DNA of 64,000 bases. Source: Halichondria panicea. Its lineage: Eukaryota; Porifera; Demospongiae; Suberitida; Halichondriidae. This document shows positions 48,029-59,419 of this stretch, piece by piece. The notes beneath the pieces were generated by a model. The model ran no database searches, was not told the origin of the DNA, and worked only from the letters and a program-made list of their open reading frames with translations. How positions within the stretch are numbered: the stretch's first letter is position 1; the number at the start of each line of letters is the position of its first letter. The stretch spans positions 1,646,001-1,710,000 of the forward strand of contig NC_087389.1 of NCBI RefSeq assembly GCF_963675165.1, read 5' to 3'. The position numbers and the translations under genes were made by a program.

Positions 48029-48422
48029 TAGTCTCGCGAGCAGACTTGTCTTAGAGGGAACGCCTGGACACTATTACAGCAATTCCATGGCACTGAGGAA
48101 TGTAGTCACGTGCAAGATGTTTGTTAATTAACCAAATCAACATGTAGACAAATATTTTCATTCGCAGCTAGCTAGCTCTTGCTTGGGTCTGAGCTCCTTG
48201 TAACCGAGTTCCTTCGCAGCCAGGTATGGTTCAACACTAAATAGCCTTGCTATATTTTATAGAGTCACCTTTTTTTCATGTTCAATAATAGGGGTGTTAT
48301 CGCCCACTAAACACGTGGTCAAATCTGATCGCTTGATACTGACAACATTCCGGCAAGGGCCACAGAATTGCTGCAATTAGTGACCAGACGTTCCCTCTAG
48401 GGCAAGTCTGCTCGCGAGACTA
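48029..48422. mobile_element. MULE-like MITE with diverged 9-bp TSD, 394 bp
   Basis: Ends TAGTCTCGCGAGCAGACTTG (48029) and complement TCTGCTCGCGAGACTA (to 48422), TIR about 35 bp. Flanks ACTGTTGCC (48020-48028) and ACTATTACC (48423-48431) match at 7 of 9 positions. Confidence 0.78.
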
Positions 48423-48431
48423 ACTATTACC

Positions 48432-49155
48432 CACAACCATAATATTATATTAAGCAGGGGGACAAGGATGTTATCAGTTAGAGCTCACTTGGTTGGTTGG
48501 TTGGTAGATGATGCGACGGATCGATCCCCTGATTCAGTGAAGGGGCATTCGAACAATTGGGTCACGTTGGAAGTCGCAGGTTTGATGTGTCAACGTTTTC
48601 CTATATTAATATACACACAGTATACACATCACAAAATTCACCAGATAGCGATAGAAATAGCACTGTAAAAAATCATGCACAGCCATGATCATGAACATTT
48701 CTTAAACTTACTATAATATTTCAGTGTGAATTTGTTTCCATCATCTGCTTCATACTATATAGGCCTAAACGGCTGGCAAAGAGGCGCTTGCTAGGCCACA
48801 CTTGTCATTGAGGTGATCTAAGGCTTCAAGCGATGGGAGAACATCTGGCCCGTCTATTGATCTGTCCATAGATATATCTGTCTTGCTGAGGTCGAGGAGT
48901 TGCTGCATGTTGCGCCAGGTAGCTACAGTAATTCTGCATGCCGCGCCATGCGCCAGAGGAGGTAGAAATTATCAGCATGGCCGCCCCTTGTACCTTCCTT
49001 GTTGGGTGTGGCCCCACCCTTGGTTAGACTCCGCCCAACTAGTACCTTCCGGCCTAAGTGCAGAATGGTAAAGGTCGTCACCACAAAGTTGAGCCACCCA
49101 AGCTAGCTAGCTATAGTCTCCATCATCTAGTCGACACTCACCCTGCATCTGCTGC
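48432..49155. other. Upstream region of OPLAH
   Basis: No supported coding region. The last 200 bases probably include the OPLAH promoter and 5' UTR. No TATA-like element is placed with confidence. Confidence 0.45.
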
Positions 49156-52100
49156 ATGGCTACCATGTTTCGGTTCTCCATTGATAGAGGAGGTACGTTC
49201 ACTGATGTGTATGCCGAATGTCCGAGTGGTGAGGTCAGAGTCATGAAGCTGCTCTCAGAGGACCCTGCTAACTATCCCGACGCACCCAGAGAGGCCATCA
49301 GAAGAATAATGCAAGAGGTTGGTCTCTCTAGTTAAGTTCTAAGTAGCATGCCATGTAGACGTTGGTGTAAGAGGATTAATAGTGCATGCTGTGGGCGGAG
49401 ACCAGCCACTGTTCTGACCCGTCCGAACAATGGCCGATCTCTGCCCTGCTAACTGTAACCGTCCCCTTTATAGGAGATGGGCGTGTCCTTACCTCCCGGA
49501 GAGTTACTGGATTCTGCGCACATTGAGTGGATCCGTATGGGCACTACCGTGGCAACCAATGCCCTCCTCGAACGTAAGGGAGAGAGACTGGCCCTCGTCA
49601 TCACCAAGGGTTTCCGAGACCTCCTACACATTGGCAACCAATCAAGACCCAGTATTTTTGATCTGGTGAGTGAGTGAGTACTAGTTACGACTGTTACTAT
49701 GATGTATCCCCGTACAGCGTATAGAGGTCCCTGAGGTGCTGTACGAGGAAGTGGTTGAAGTAGAGGAGAGAGTGATCCTCGCACAGGATGGCTGTCAGCT
49801 ACAACTGACCACACCTACTCTTACAGGCACCACTGGAGAGAAGGTCAGTAACAACCTAACCTTTGATTGTTTATAACTCGAGTTGTTGTGTATAGGTACA
49901 TGTGTGGCGTGCACTGAATGAAGAGTTGCTGCGACGAGACCTTCAGAGGGTGTTGGGTAAAGGCATCACATGTCTCTCTGTCGTCCTCATGCACTCCTAC
50001 ACGTACGTACTGTCACTATATAACCGTCGCTATGTAACTATGCACTCCACAGATACACTGCACACGAGGAGGTGGTAAGGAAGGTTGCCATGGAGATGGG
50101 ATTCACACACGTCTCCCTGTCCTCTGCGGTGATGCCAATGGTCAGGATAGTACAGCGAGGGTTTACCGGTGAGGAGTCGCTGTTCCCATAACCTTGTTAC
50201 TAACTGTTGTGCATGACCCCCACAGCTGCTGCTGACGGCTACCTTACCCCCTGCATCTACCGTTACGTACAAGGCTTTGCATCAGGATTCAAGAATCCAG
50301 TGAGCGTGCAATGAGTTTGTTTAGTAATGGTCTATGTGTATTGTTAATCATGACCCACCGGCCCACCTCCCTCCCCTACTCAGGAGAAGCTTAAAGTGCT
50401 CTTCATGCAGTCCGATGGTGGCCTTACTCCGATGGACAAGTGTGTTACCCCTCCCCCCTATAGCCCAGTGCCCTCAACCTCTTTCCCCTATTGCAGGTTC
50501 AACGGCAGTCAAGCCATCCTCTCGGGGCCAGCAGGTGGTGTGGTGAGTTGGGGACACTCTCTCATCTCAATCTTATCTCTCTGTTCATTCAGGTTGGCTA
50601 TGCAATGACAACGTATGGTGAAGGTTGCCATGGTGAGGAGAAGGGGCGTGTCCCAGTAATTGGATTCGATATGGGAGGTACCTCAACGGATGTGTCCCGT
50701 TACGCTGAAGAGTATGAGCATGTATTTGAGAGCACAACAGCTGGCATCACTATCCAAGCCCCACAGGCAAGTACTGTCTCTATTTGTCATATTGACCATC
50801 AGCATACGTGTAGTTGGACATCAACACAGTGGCTGCAGGAGGTGGCTCAATGCTGTTCTTCCGGTCAGGCATGTTTGTAGTGGGTCCAGAGTCGGCTGGA
50901 GCTAACCCAGGACCAACCTGTTACGGCAAAGGTCAGTACGAGTGAGAGGGGAGGGTGTTACCTAGCAATGAGTGTGCCTCACTGCAGGGGGTCCTCTCAC
51001 CGTCACCGATGCCAACCTCTGTCTTGGTAGACTGCTACCTCAGTATGTTCACATGTCAAACTAATTATGATTTCTAAGTTTGTATTTTCCCTCAGGTATT
51101 TCCCTCAGATCTTTGGACCCACTGAGGACCAACCTCTCGACCAGACTGTCACCATGGAGGCATTTCAGAGGCTCACTGAACAAGTTAATCAGTTCCTCTC
51201 TGAACAGGAAACTGCAACAGGAAATCACACACCGATGACATCACAGGAAGTGGCCATGGGGTTCGTGAGAGTCGCCAACGAGGCCATGTGTCGGCCAATC
51301 AGAGCTCTCACACAGGTCACTAGTATTTCAAATAAATGAGCCACCACTCAGGGCCACATCCAGGATTTGGGTCAGGGGAGACAAATTGAAAATGTAGGGA
51401 GGGCAAGGCCCCCCCCCCGCTGTGTATACAGGCACCAAAGGTGCACGCCAAACTCTAGGGCATACTCCCTCGTGAAAATTTATACATTTAAGGGCCTTAG
51501 ATCAATCTGGTATAATTTTAGCTCATAAGCAAAATTTCGTTATGAATCTGCCAGATCTTGGGGGGGGGGGGGGGGGGGAGCAAAACTAGGCCCAGGAAGG
51601 GTGAATTACCCCCCTCAATGCAGCTGTGCCACAAATATATGATAATTATGCTGTAATGTAACCACATGTACGTCGATTCCTCCAGGGCAAGGGATATGAT
51701 ACGTCTCGCCACCAGCTGGCGTGTTTCGGAGGTGCAGGTGGCCAGCATGCGTGTGCCATCGCTCGCAGCCTGGGAATGAGCAGTGTGTTTGTTCATCGTT
51801 ACTCTGGGATACTGTCAGCGTATGGACTGGCCCTGGCCGATGTTGTTCATGAGGCGCAGGAGCCCTGTGCTGTGATATACAAAGGTAGGTACTATAAATG
51901 TGATGTCTTCGATTGGGCCATAACTTATGTTCTAGTGGTCCATTTTCAATTAGATGGTGTATGGAAGCCATTTACGGCAAAAAAGCATGGGGAAAATGCC
52001 AAATTTTGTTCATGTTAAAAGTTGTGAGTTGAACGTAATTTGTGATAGAGCTCGCTCTGTGCTTTTAGAAGATCACAAATTGGTCCACCAAAACTACAAA

Positions 52101-55100
52101 TTATCATACTGTTAGCAACATAATAGTACAATGTGGCTATTACTGACGTGTGTACGACTGTTCATGTGCATTGCTCTGTGTAGACGAATCTTTTGAGTAC
52201 ATTGACTCGAGGATTGATGTGCTGACTCAGCAGTGTGTGGTGGAGCTAGAGCGACAAGGATTCCAAAGGTACAGATTGAACTACACCCCCCTCAGTGTCA
52301 GTGGTCCCCCCCCAGGGAGATGATTGAGACCACCCCCTACCTCCATTTACGCTACGAGAGGACTGATTGTGCCCTCATGTGTACACCAGCCGTCAAAGAG
52401 GGGCATGGTAACTGTAGCCATGGAGATTTCGAGAAAGCATTCACCCTCAGGCAAGTGTACACTTTGTACCCACAGTGGTTGCGATTTTTGAAGTGATGTG
52501 TTGATTGACTATAGGTACCAACGAGAGTTTGGCTTTACTATTCCATCTCGGCCAATTGTTGTGGACGATATTCGAGTGAGGGGTACCGCTAGAGCCTGTT
52601 CCCATCACCCTATCCCACTACCCCCCACAGAGGACCCCCCACACAGAGAGACAGTGAGTAGAGATGGTGATGGGTGGTTTTGACTCTATTAATTGTCTCA
52701 GGTGACGAAGTGCTGCTTTGAGGGAGGTGTGCTGGACACGGATGTCTACCTACTGAGTCGGCTGGGGAGGGGTCATCGGATCACAGGACCGGCCATCATT
52801 ATCGACAAGAACAGGTGACGGGGAGGAGGGTGAAAAGAGAGCTCTAGAACATTGAGAATTTGTCAATTGTTTAGATGCACTTATGTGGTGTACGTATGAA
52901 CTGAAGCTAATTGATTGTATAGTTATGTACAAGCGAGGCATTCACTGGTACTTTGACTGTCCATAACTTGAATTATTATTCACTAAAATAGTTTTACGAA
53001 CGTCCAATGTAAATTGTAAATCTGTTAATAGCCCTTGGGACGTTTAATCTGGGAGGGGTATAATTATTACAAAGGCTACCACTGTACGCACGTACATGTA
53101 TGCAGAGTATTGTGCACACTCCGCTAACACCCCCCCCCCCATGCAGTACTATTCTGGTGGAGCCTGACTGTGTGGCCACTGTTACTATGTATGGTGATGT
53201 AGAAATACAAGTGGGCGGGGCTGGAGGTCAAAAGGTCGGCCCAGAGCTGGACACGATACAGCTGTCGATATTTTCTCATCGTTTTATGAGCACGGCCGAG
53301 CAAATGGGGAGAGTCCTACAGAGGACGTCCATATCCACCAACATCAAGGTGTGTCGATCACATGACTTCAATGTATTAGTGGTCTCATCACATGAATTTA
53401 GGAGCGACTTGACTTCTCGTGTGCTCTGTTTGGTCCTGATGGAGGTCTTGTCGCTAACGCACCTCACATCCCAGTACACCTGGGGGCCATGCAAGAAGCC
53501 GTACAGTGGCAGCTACGCTATCTCCAAGGAGACCTACATGAGGGAGATGTGTTACTTAGCAACCACCCTTCAGCAGGGGGCAGTCACCTCCCTGACCTCA
53601 CCGTCATCAGCCCAGTGAGTGCTTGAGATACAGTACATATTTCAGTGGTCTAGCTATTTATTATATTCTAGCAAGTAGATCCAGGTGGAGGGCACTTCAT
53701 CAATGCTGTACAGTAAAAAATTGATTGACAGTAATGAATCGTAAAGCAGTGATTACAGTACCAATCCTTTGCCCATTCTTAATTTGTGCAGCATTTATGT
53801 ACAGTAGACTCTCGTTAATCCGGCCACCCTTGGGACCATGCAGCTTGGCCGGAATAGCGAGGTGGCCGTACTTCAGATAATTAGCCGCGGCTTAAAAAAG
53901 ACCGTACCTCGAATCTAATCACTGATTTGCGGTTCTTGTCTCGAGGATAATGAAAGATAATGAATCATTCTGCTCTCTATTTAAGTGTAATCCAATTTTA
54001 TTTACTTAACCACACCCAAAACATCATATCCGGCCGTAATACACATATAAAATTACATTGAAAACGTTATTTGGGACAGCCAGCACTGGCCGGTAAACGG
54101 AATAGCGAGTGGCCGTACTTCAGGTCGAGTTTTGTGTAGAAAACATATAGCTAGCATTCCGTGCCAAACCAAATGGCCGGTATATCGAGGTGGCCGCATT
54201 TCAGAGAGCCGGAATAGTGAGAGTCTACTGTATTTGTATACACACACTTTCTGCACTGCACTGCAGGTGTTTTTCACTGGTTGTAAGGACCCAGTGTTCT
54301 TTGTGGCCAGCAGGGGTCACCATGCCGACATCGGAGGTGCCACTCCCGGTAAGCTAGTACTCTGAAAGTCCCACCCACTGACCACACCCCCACAGGATCC
54401 ATGCCACCTTACTCGAGTCAACTGTGGGAGGAGGGAATGAACGTCAAGAGCTTCAAACTGGTGGAGGGAGGCGTGTTTCAAGAAGAGGAGGTCACTGCTC
54501 TGTTAATGGCCCCAGGGGAATATCCAGGGTGTAGCGGTACTAGAAATCTCCATGACAACCTCAGTGACCTCAGAGCACAGGTCGCAGCTAATCAAAAGGT
54601 GAGAGCTAAATTACTCTTTACAACAATGACAGCGTCTCATGCGCATACTTTTAAATTACCCGTTCCCTCAGGGTATTCTTCTGGTGAAGGAACTGATTGA
54701 TGCATATGGACTAGAGGTGGTGCAAGCCTACATGGGCCACATTCAGGTACATGCAGGGGCTCCGGGGGGGGGGGGGAGATATATTCATATATAGCAGACA
54801 TTTACTACTTTGCGAAGTTTCACCCAAACTACAATGTTTGTGTGTCCTCTGCTTTTATTCAGGAGAATGCTGAGCTGGCTGTGAGGGATATGCTCAAGAC
54901 AATAGCAGCTAACACTCTGGTGAGATTTATACCCACTTGGTCATGTGACCTAGGTAAGCCCTACCCCCTCTCCAGGCGGCCACTGGACGTAGCCTCCTCC
55001 ACGCCCAGGACCATATGGACGACGGCACACCCATCAAACTGAGCATACAGATATCAGACGAGGTAATCGCAGTAATAGTGTAATAATAGTCATAACATTG

Positions 55101-57035
55101 CATCACTCTCTCTATTAGGGCTGTGCTGTGTTTGACTTTGCTGGTACTGGTCCTCAAGTAGAGGGTAACACCAATGCTCCCAGGGCAGTCGTCCTTTCGG
55201 CCATCATCTACTGTCTACGCTGCATGGTCGGCCATGACGTACCTCTCAATCAGGTGGGTCACCATGGCAACCTGTGTTGGCATACCAGTCTATCGGCTAA
55301 CCTCTCACACGCCCACACACATGCAGGGTTGTTTGAAACCTGTTCAGGTGCTGATACCAAGTGGCTCTCTCCTAGACCCCTCAGAGACTGCCGCTGTTGT
55401 CGGGGGCAATGTACTCACTTGTCAACGGATTGTGGATGTGGTGTTCCGAGCGTTTGAGACGTGTGCTGCCTCTCAGGGATGTATGAACAATGTCACCTTC
55501 GGGGACGCTAATGTGGGATACTATGAGACTGTGGCCGGGGGAGCGGGGGCGGTGAGTGGGTGTGGCTGGGGCTACTGGACTCTTATTGCATCAATTGCTT
55601 GTTGTGTATTCTTTATCAATGTACAAGTGCGCTTACAGGCACACCGTCACATACATGCAATGATTATGTCCATATTAATTTACATGTATGACTGTGTTAA
55701 TTGTTGCTGCAGGGTCCAGGATGGGACGGGCGCAGCGGTGTACACTGTCACATGACCAACACAAGAATCACAGACCCAGAGATACTAGAGAGAAGGTACA
55801 AAACACAGCACACACTAGTCTAATGTTCACACTAACTACTTACATGTACGTATAATTATAGACTAATTAAAACAACAACAAGGAGGTCGAGTAAAAGAAA
55901 CTGGAGAAGGCCATGCAAATGGAGATGGTTGCCTCCTTGCAACATATGAGCTACTTTCAAATATTTGTGGTGACTGAGTTTTTTCCTTGGGTGATACCTC
56001 TCCGGCCTTTATCTCACTCATTTCTTTTCTGAGTTGTTCCATTTCTTGCTTACGTGTAGCATCTTTACGTGTAGTCTCTTGTTTCAGTTCTTTGAACGCC
56101 TTCATCATGAGTAGCAGGTGTTGATGATCACTGGTTGCCATGTGGTTATCAAGGTCCCTCTTCATCAGCTGTTCTCCACACCCAACCTCTGAGAAAGAAC
56201 ATTCGACGGGCTCAAGGGGACAACTCTCTCGATGGATGGGAACTTCTTCTCTCTTGATAGTCTTGGAGCACTCGTTAGGGCACTGCACTGGATAATGCTG
56301 ACACGTACTATAGTGGCCTTTACCATGCACGAAACACGGTCCAAACTCCCCACATTCTCCCGTTATGGTGTGATAGGTGCCCTCCTCCCAGCAGTGCTCA
56401 CAGCTGTAGTCTCGACACAAACAGTTACGTTTAAGATGTTCAGAAAGACTCCTTCGACTTATCATTTTCTTGCATTTCTTAGGACAAAGTACTTCTTGAA
56501 ACTGACATGTATTAGCTAATGGCTCGACTATAGCTGGCGCTAGTACTAGTGGATAGATGACACTGGGCGACTTTTTTTTCAGTTTGGACCCTTTTTTTGC
56601 CTTAGTTGTACGTTCCACTCCGATATGCTTGTCTAGTGTGCCCATAGTTCCTACCCATTCGCAGCCTTTGCTCTTGTTAGAACAGTACACCTTTAGATCG
56701 TTGATATCTCGAACTTGCTGCTTGTTGACAATGTGTGTGATACCAGTTGCTTGACAATGAGGACACTTCTGACCCCTTGTTGCTATCCATTGGTTGAGAC
56801 AGCTCTCACAAAAATGTTGTCCACAGCAAGAAACTAGAACTGGCTGGTCTTGTAGGTCTTGGCAAATCAGGCATTTATATCGCTCAAGGATATTCTCCAC
56901 AAAGGTGTACGACTTGGTCTGTTGAATGGTCTGAAAACCAGTGGACAATCCTTTTCCTTTAAACATTCTGTTCAAAGCTATAAGCTATATGTACATGTAG
57001 CTGCATGCCATCTCTCACTCTCCCACACGCACGCA

Positions 57036-57088
<53 letters not shown>

Positions 57089-58857
57089 ATCCGGCTGTGT
57101 TGCTATGTTTCCAACTGAACCGAGGCAGTGGAGGGGAGGGTCAGTATCAAGGGGGTGATGGCGTTGTCCGTGAGATGCTGTTCCGTAGACCACTCACCCT
57201 GTGTGTGCTCACCGAGAGACGAGTGTACAGTCCATTCGGCCTGAAAGGTGGGTGTTGTCATGATATTAGGTATAAATCAGAGGAAGTACAACAGGCGCGG
57301 TGCAGCTCTAGCAATTACCGTATAGCGCGAAATTTTCGAGGGGCTTAATTTTCGCGGATTTCGTGGGTTAGCAATCCTACACACGAAATTTAAGTCCACG
57401 AAAATTGTTCTTTAATTAGAATTATCTGCTATAACATGCACAATTTTAAAGGCATGGCTTCCGGTAAGCAGTCATTCCGCAAACATTGTGCAACGAAATG
57501 CTTTTAGAGGCCAATCCACGAAATATAAGTGCCTCGAAAATTTCACGCTATACGGTAGTCCTTGATTCAGCAGTAAATATCCGCCCACATTGTTTTTGCT
57601 GAGGGTAATCAGAGGCTTAATTGCCTGAGCACACAGCTACAGAAGGCTAATTTTCCATATCTTGTGGTTTCGAAGAATGCAATCAAAGGTCAAAGGTTGC
57701 AATTAAATCTGAGATATCTTCTCTCAAGCTGGTTTGTTTGGGGCGCGATAGCTCAACTGATTTCTGCTATGATTTTATAAAGAGGATGAAGCTAGTGGTT
57801 GTGTATAAACCCAGAGGCGCGAGGGTAATTACAGTGAAGGAATAATTATTATTACACATAGTGGGACCATAGGCTCTGTACACACTTGAGGTCAATTTGA
57901 GTAGCTTTTCTGCTTCTTGTGAATTTTTTTCAGGCGAGGTAAAGGTGCATAGCATGTACAATGCAGTAAAACAGTTGAGAACTCTAAGACTAATACCGTA
58001 TAGCTAGAAATTTCTCCGGCCCAAAAATTCTGCGAATTCTGCGAATGAATGAGAAATATTATCCGCAAATGACTTATTAACCACGCCTAATTTAACAGTT
58101 GAAAGTGAAATATTATCCGCAGAAGGTCTTTTTACAGCTATTCGTAGAATTTTTGGGCCGCAGAAATGTTAATCTATACGGTAGTTTTAAACACAACAAC
58201 CTCCAAATTGCACCCTAGACAATCATTCCGCCACATTTTTTCCGGGGGACCCTCAAATTTTGTCGTCATCTCTAGCTAAAAATCCTGTATGAAACCCTAG
58301 CCACTTAGTCGTCTTGTCACTCTATTACATAGCTATATATATCTAAGCCTGCTGTTGTGCATTGATTAAAACACATGGCTGAGTGCTCGGAAAGTTGACT
58401 GGTGACCGACCGTTATTTATACATGTACCTCTATGTTATCATTATACAGGAGGGGGTGATGGACATAAGGGAAGAAACACGCTAGTGAGAGCTGATGAAT
58501 CTGAGGAAAACCTGGGGGGCAAGAAATCTGTGCAAGTTCTGTCAGGGGTATGCTACTTCAGTGATATCCCTTAGCTAGTTATTTTTGCCATGCCTGATGT
58601 ACGTTGAATGCAAATTCCTATTGTATAATATCAGGAGTGTATGATGATGGAAGTGTTTTGAAAAGTGTGTGTCTGTCTACTATTGACCACCCCTCTCTTC
58701 CCCACAGGACATTCTGCGACTGGAGACTCCCGGGGGTGGGGGGTACGGCAAGCCAGGGGATCTCTCTCACCAACCACCTGCAAAGAAGCCAAAGCTTCAC
58801 AAGTTCACTCCCAGTGGAAGTGTAGCCAGCTATCAAAGAACACAGGAGTCAGCATAG
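49156..58857 (+). CDS. OPLAH: 5-oxoprolinase (ATP-hydrolysing), complete, 30 exons
   Basis: Converts 5-oxo-L-proline to L-glutamate with ATP in the gamma-glutamyl (glutathione) cycle; cytosolic. My exons: 49156-49317, 49474-49665, 49718-49843, 49896-50002, 50053-50168, 50226-50299, 50384-50439, 50497-50542, 50593-50766, 50814-50931, 50988-51042, 51096-51315, 51686-51884, 52184-52268, 52316-52450, 52515-52653, 52702-52814, 53147-53348, 53402-53614, 54267-54348, 54396-54598, 54672-54746, 54863-54919, 54976-55062, 55119-55253, 55327-55551, 55713-55795, 57087-57247, 58450-58547, 58708-58857. All phases join, giving 1,295 residues against about 1,288 in mammals. Order: hydantoinase-A N-terminal part ([25 protein letters not shown]), HyuA ATPase part ([29 protein letters not shown]), HyuB part ([44 protein letters not shown]), and a TPGGGGYG end. 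Two introns use GC donors. Confidence 0.95.
53802..54230. mobile_element. pogo/Tigger-like MITE with TA duplication in OPLAH intron
   Basis: Ends CAGTAGACTCTCGTTAATCC and complement (ATAGTGAGAGTCTACTG), flanked by TA at 53800-53801 and 54231-54232. 429 bp, non-coding. Inner repeats of GGCCGG, AATAGCGAGGTGGCCG and related words occur on both halves. Confidence 0.88.
55863..56975 (-). CDS. RING finger / TRAF-type zinc-finger protein (paralogue 4), nested in OPLAH intron
   Basis: 370 residues, single exon, antisense to OPLAH between its exons 27 and 28. The RING is [20 protein letters not shown] through CPHC (residues about 35-74). The first TRAF-type finger is [20 protein letters not shown]. 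An insert of about 40 residues absent from the other paralogues follows: lysine-rich ([13 protein letters not shown]), then hydrophobic. Then come [20 protein letters not shown], further fingers and a coiled coil ([20 protein letters not shown]). The tail ends in PPCCCFN. Its N-terminus differs from the other copies. The upstream AGATCACATGATCT palindrome is absent; instead a CA repeat lies 45-110 bp upstream. Likely E3 ligase or adaptor of the same family. Confidence 0.88.
   Translation of the reverse strand: MNRMFKGKGLSTGFQTIQQTKSYTFVENILERYKCLICQDLQDQPVLVSCCGQHFCESCLNQWIATRGQKCPHCQATGITHIVNKQQVRDINDLKVYCSNKSKGCEWVGTMGTLDKHIGVERTTKAKKGSKLKKKSPSVIYPLVLAPAIVEPLANTCQFQEVLCPKKCKKMISRRSLSEHLKRNCLCRDYSCEHCWEEGTYHTITGECGEFGPCFVHGKGHYSTCQHYPVQCPNECSKTIKREEVPIHRESCPLEPVECSFSEVGCGEQLMKRDLDNHMATSDHQHLLLMMKAFKELKQETTRKDATRKQEMEQLRKEMSEIKAGEVSPKEKTQSPQIFESSSYVARRQPSPFAWPSPVSFTRPPCCCFN
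57018..57086. repeat. (CA)n microsatellite ending in the OPLAH exon-28 acceptor
   Basis: ACGC and CA units run without break into CACACAG, the 3' splice site at 57086. It is also the upstream region of the antisense RING/TRAF gene. Confidence 0.93.
57278..57640. mobile_element. CAGAGGAGG-type MITE interrupted by another MITE
   Basis: 57278-57317 (CAGAGGAAGTACAACAGGCG, GGTGCAGCTCTAGCAATTA) and about 57558-57640 (TTGATTCAGCAG, CAGAGGCTTAATTGCCTGAG) match the uninterrupted element at 58942-59075. The insertion of the 57318-57555 element splits it. Confidence 0.7.
57318..57555. mobile_element. CCGTATAGCG-type MITE with TA duplication, 238 bp
   Basis: Ends CCGTATAGCGCGAAATTTTC and complement (GAAAATTTCACGCTATACGG), flanked by TA (57316-57317, 57556-57557). 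Same family as 43628-43848 in opposite orientation. Lies in OPLAH intron 28. Confidence 0.9.
57996..58181. mobile_element. Related CCGTATAG-type MITE, 186 bp, TA duplication
   Basis: Inner arms GGCCCAAAAATTCTGCGAAT and ATTCGTAGAATTTTTGGGCC are inverted. The outer ends are CCGTATAG and CTATACGG with TA flanks. OPLAH intron 28. Confidence 0.85.
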
Positions 58858-58912
58858 GACATGACTGCGATTATTACTAACCTGTGAAATACACATATCA
58901 GATTTTGGTTTG

Positions 58913-59289
58913 AAGATGTATTTACGACTGTGGTGCATAATCAGAGGAGGTACGACAGGCGCGGTGCAGCTCAAGCAATTAGCCTTTGATTATCCACCCA
59001 CGTCGTATGTTTTTTCCTGATGTATAATCAGAGCCTAATTACTTGAGCTGCACCGTGCCTGTCGGACCTCCTCTTGTGCATAATTATCCCAGGTAATGCC
59101 TAAATTGGTAGGGCTTTTTACTGCAGGTATATATCATAAATTGACCGCGGCTAATTGAAGTGAAGATGTATTTACGACTGTGGTATGCATATAGGTTTGA
59201 CTGTGATGTGCATAATTATGGGTACATGCCAGGTAATGGCAAATGTAGGGCTTTTTACTGCAGGTATCATAAATTGGCCGCGGCTAATG
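58913..59289. repeat. Tandem duplication flanking the Apaf-1-like promoter region
   Basis: AAGATGTATTTACGACTGTG starts at 58913 and 59163. Both copies continue through CAGGTAATG, AGGGCTTTTTACTGCAGGTA and CCGCGGCTAAT. The first copy carries the MITE at 58942-59075; the second does not. Confidence 0.85.
58942..59075. mobile_element. CAGAGGAGG-type MITE with 9-bp TSD, 134 bp
   Basis: Ends CAGAGGAGGTACGACAGGCG and complement (CCTGTCGGACCTCCTCTT). TSD GTGCATAAT at 58933-58941 and 59076-59084. The tandem neighbour keeps a single GTGCATAAT near 59209, which is a natural empty site. Confidence 0.85.
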
Positions 59290-59419
59290 ATTAGGAATAG
59301 GGTTTTGGCCACGCCCATCTGCATACTCAGCAAAACAAAGAGTTATCTAAGGCAGCTAGTACTCACCGAGTACATACTCAGTACAGCTAGTAGCTAGCTA
59401 GCTAGCTACCACATGCAAG

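Noticed and set aside
50767-50775. Using the GT at 50771 as a normal donor for OPLAH exon 9
   Set aside because: It would shift the frame before the conserved [11 protein letters not shown] segment; the GC donor keeps it.
52585-52632. Possible tiny extra intron in OPLAH exon 16 (GTACCG..CCACAG)
   Set aside because: It would remove the conserved RGT residues; reading through keeps frame and length near the family's.
57725-57830. tRNA-like GGGGCGCGATAGCTCAACTG..AAACCCAGAGGCGCG
   Set aside because: The A-box-like start and pairing ends are suggestive, but the B-box is destroyed and no stable cloverleaf is visible; at most an old SINE remnant.
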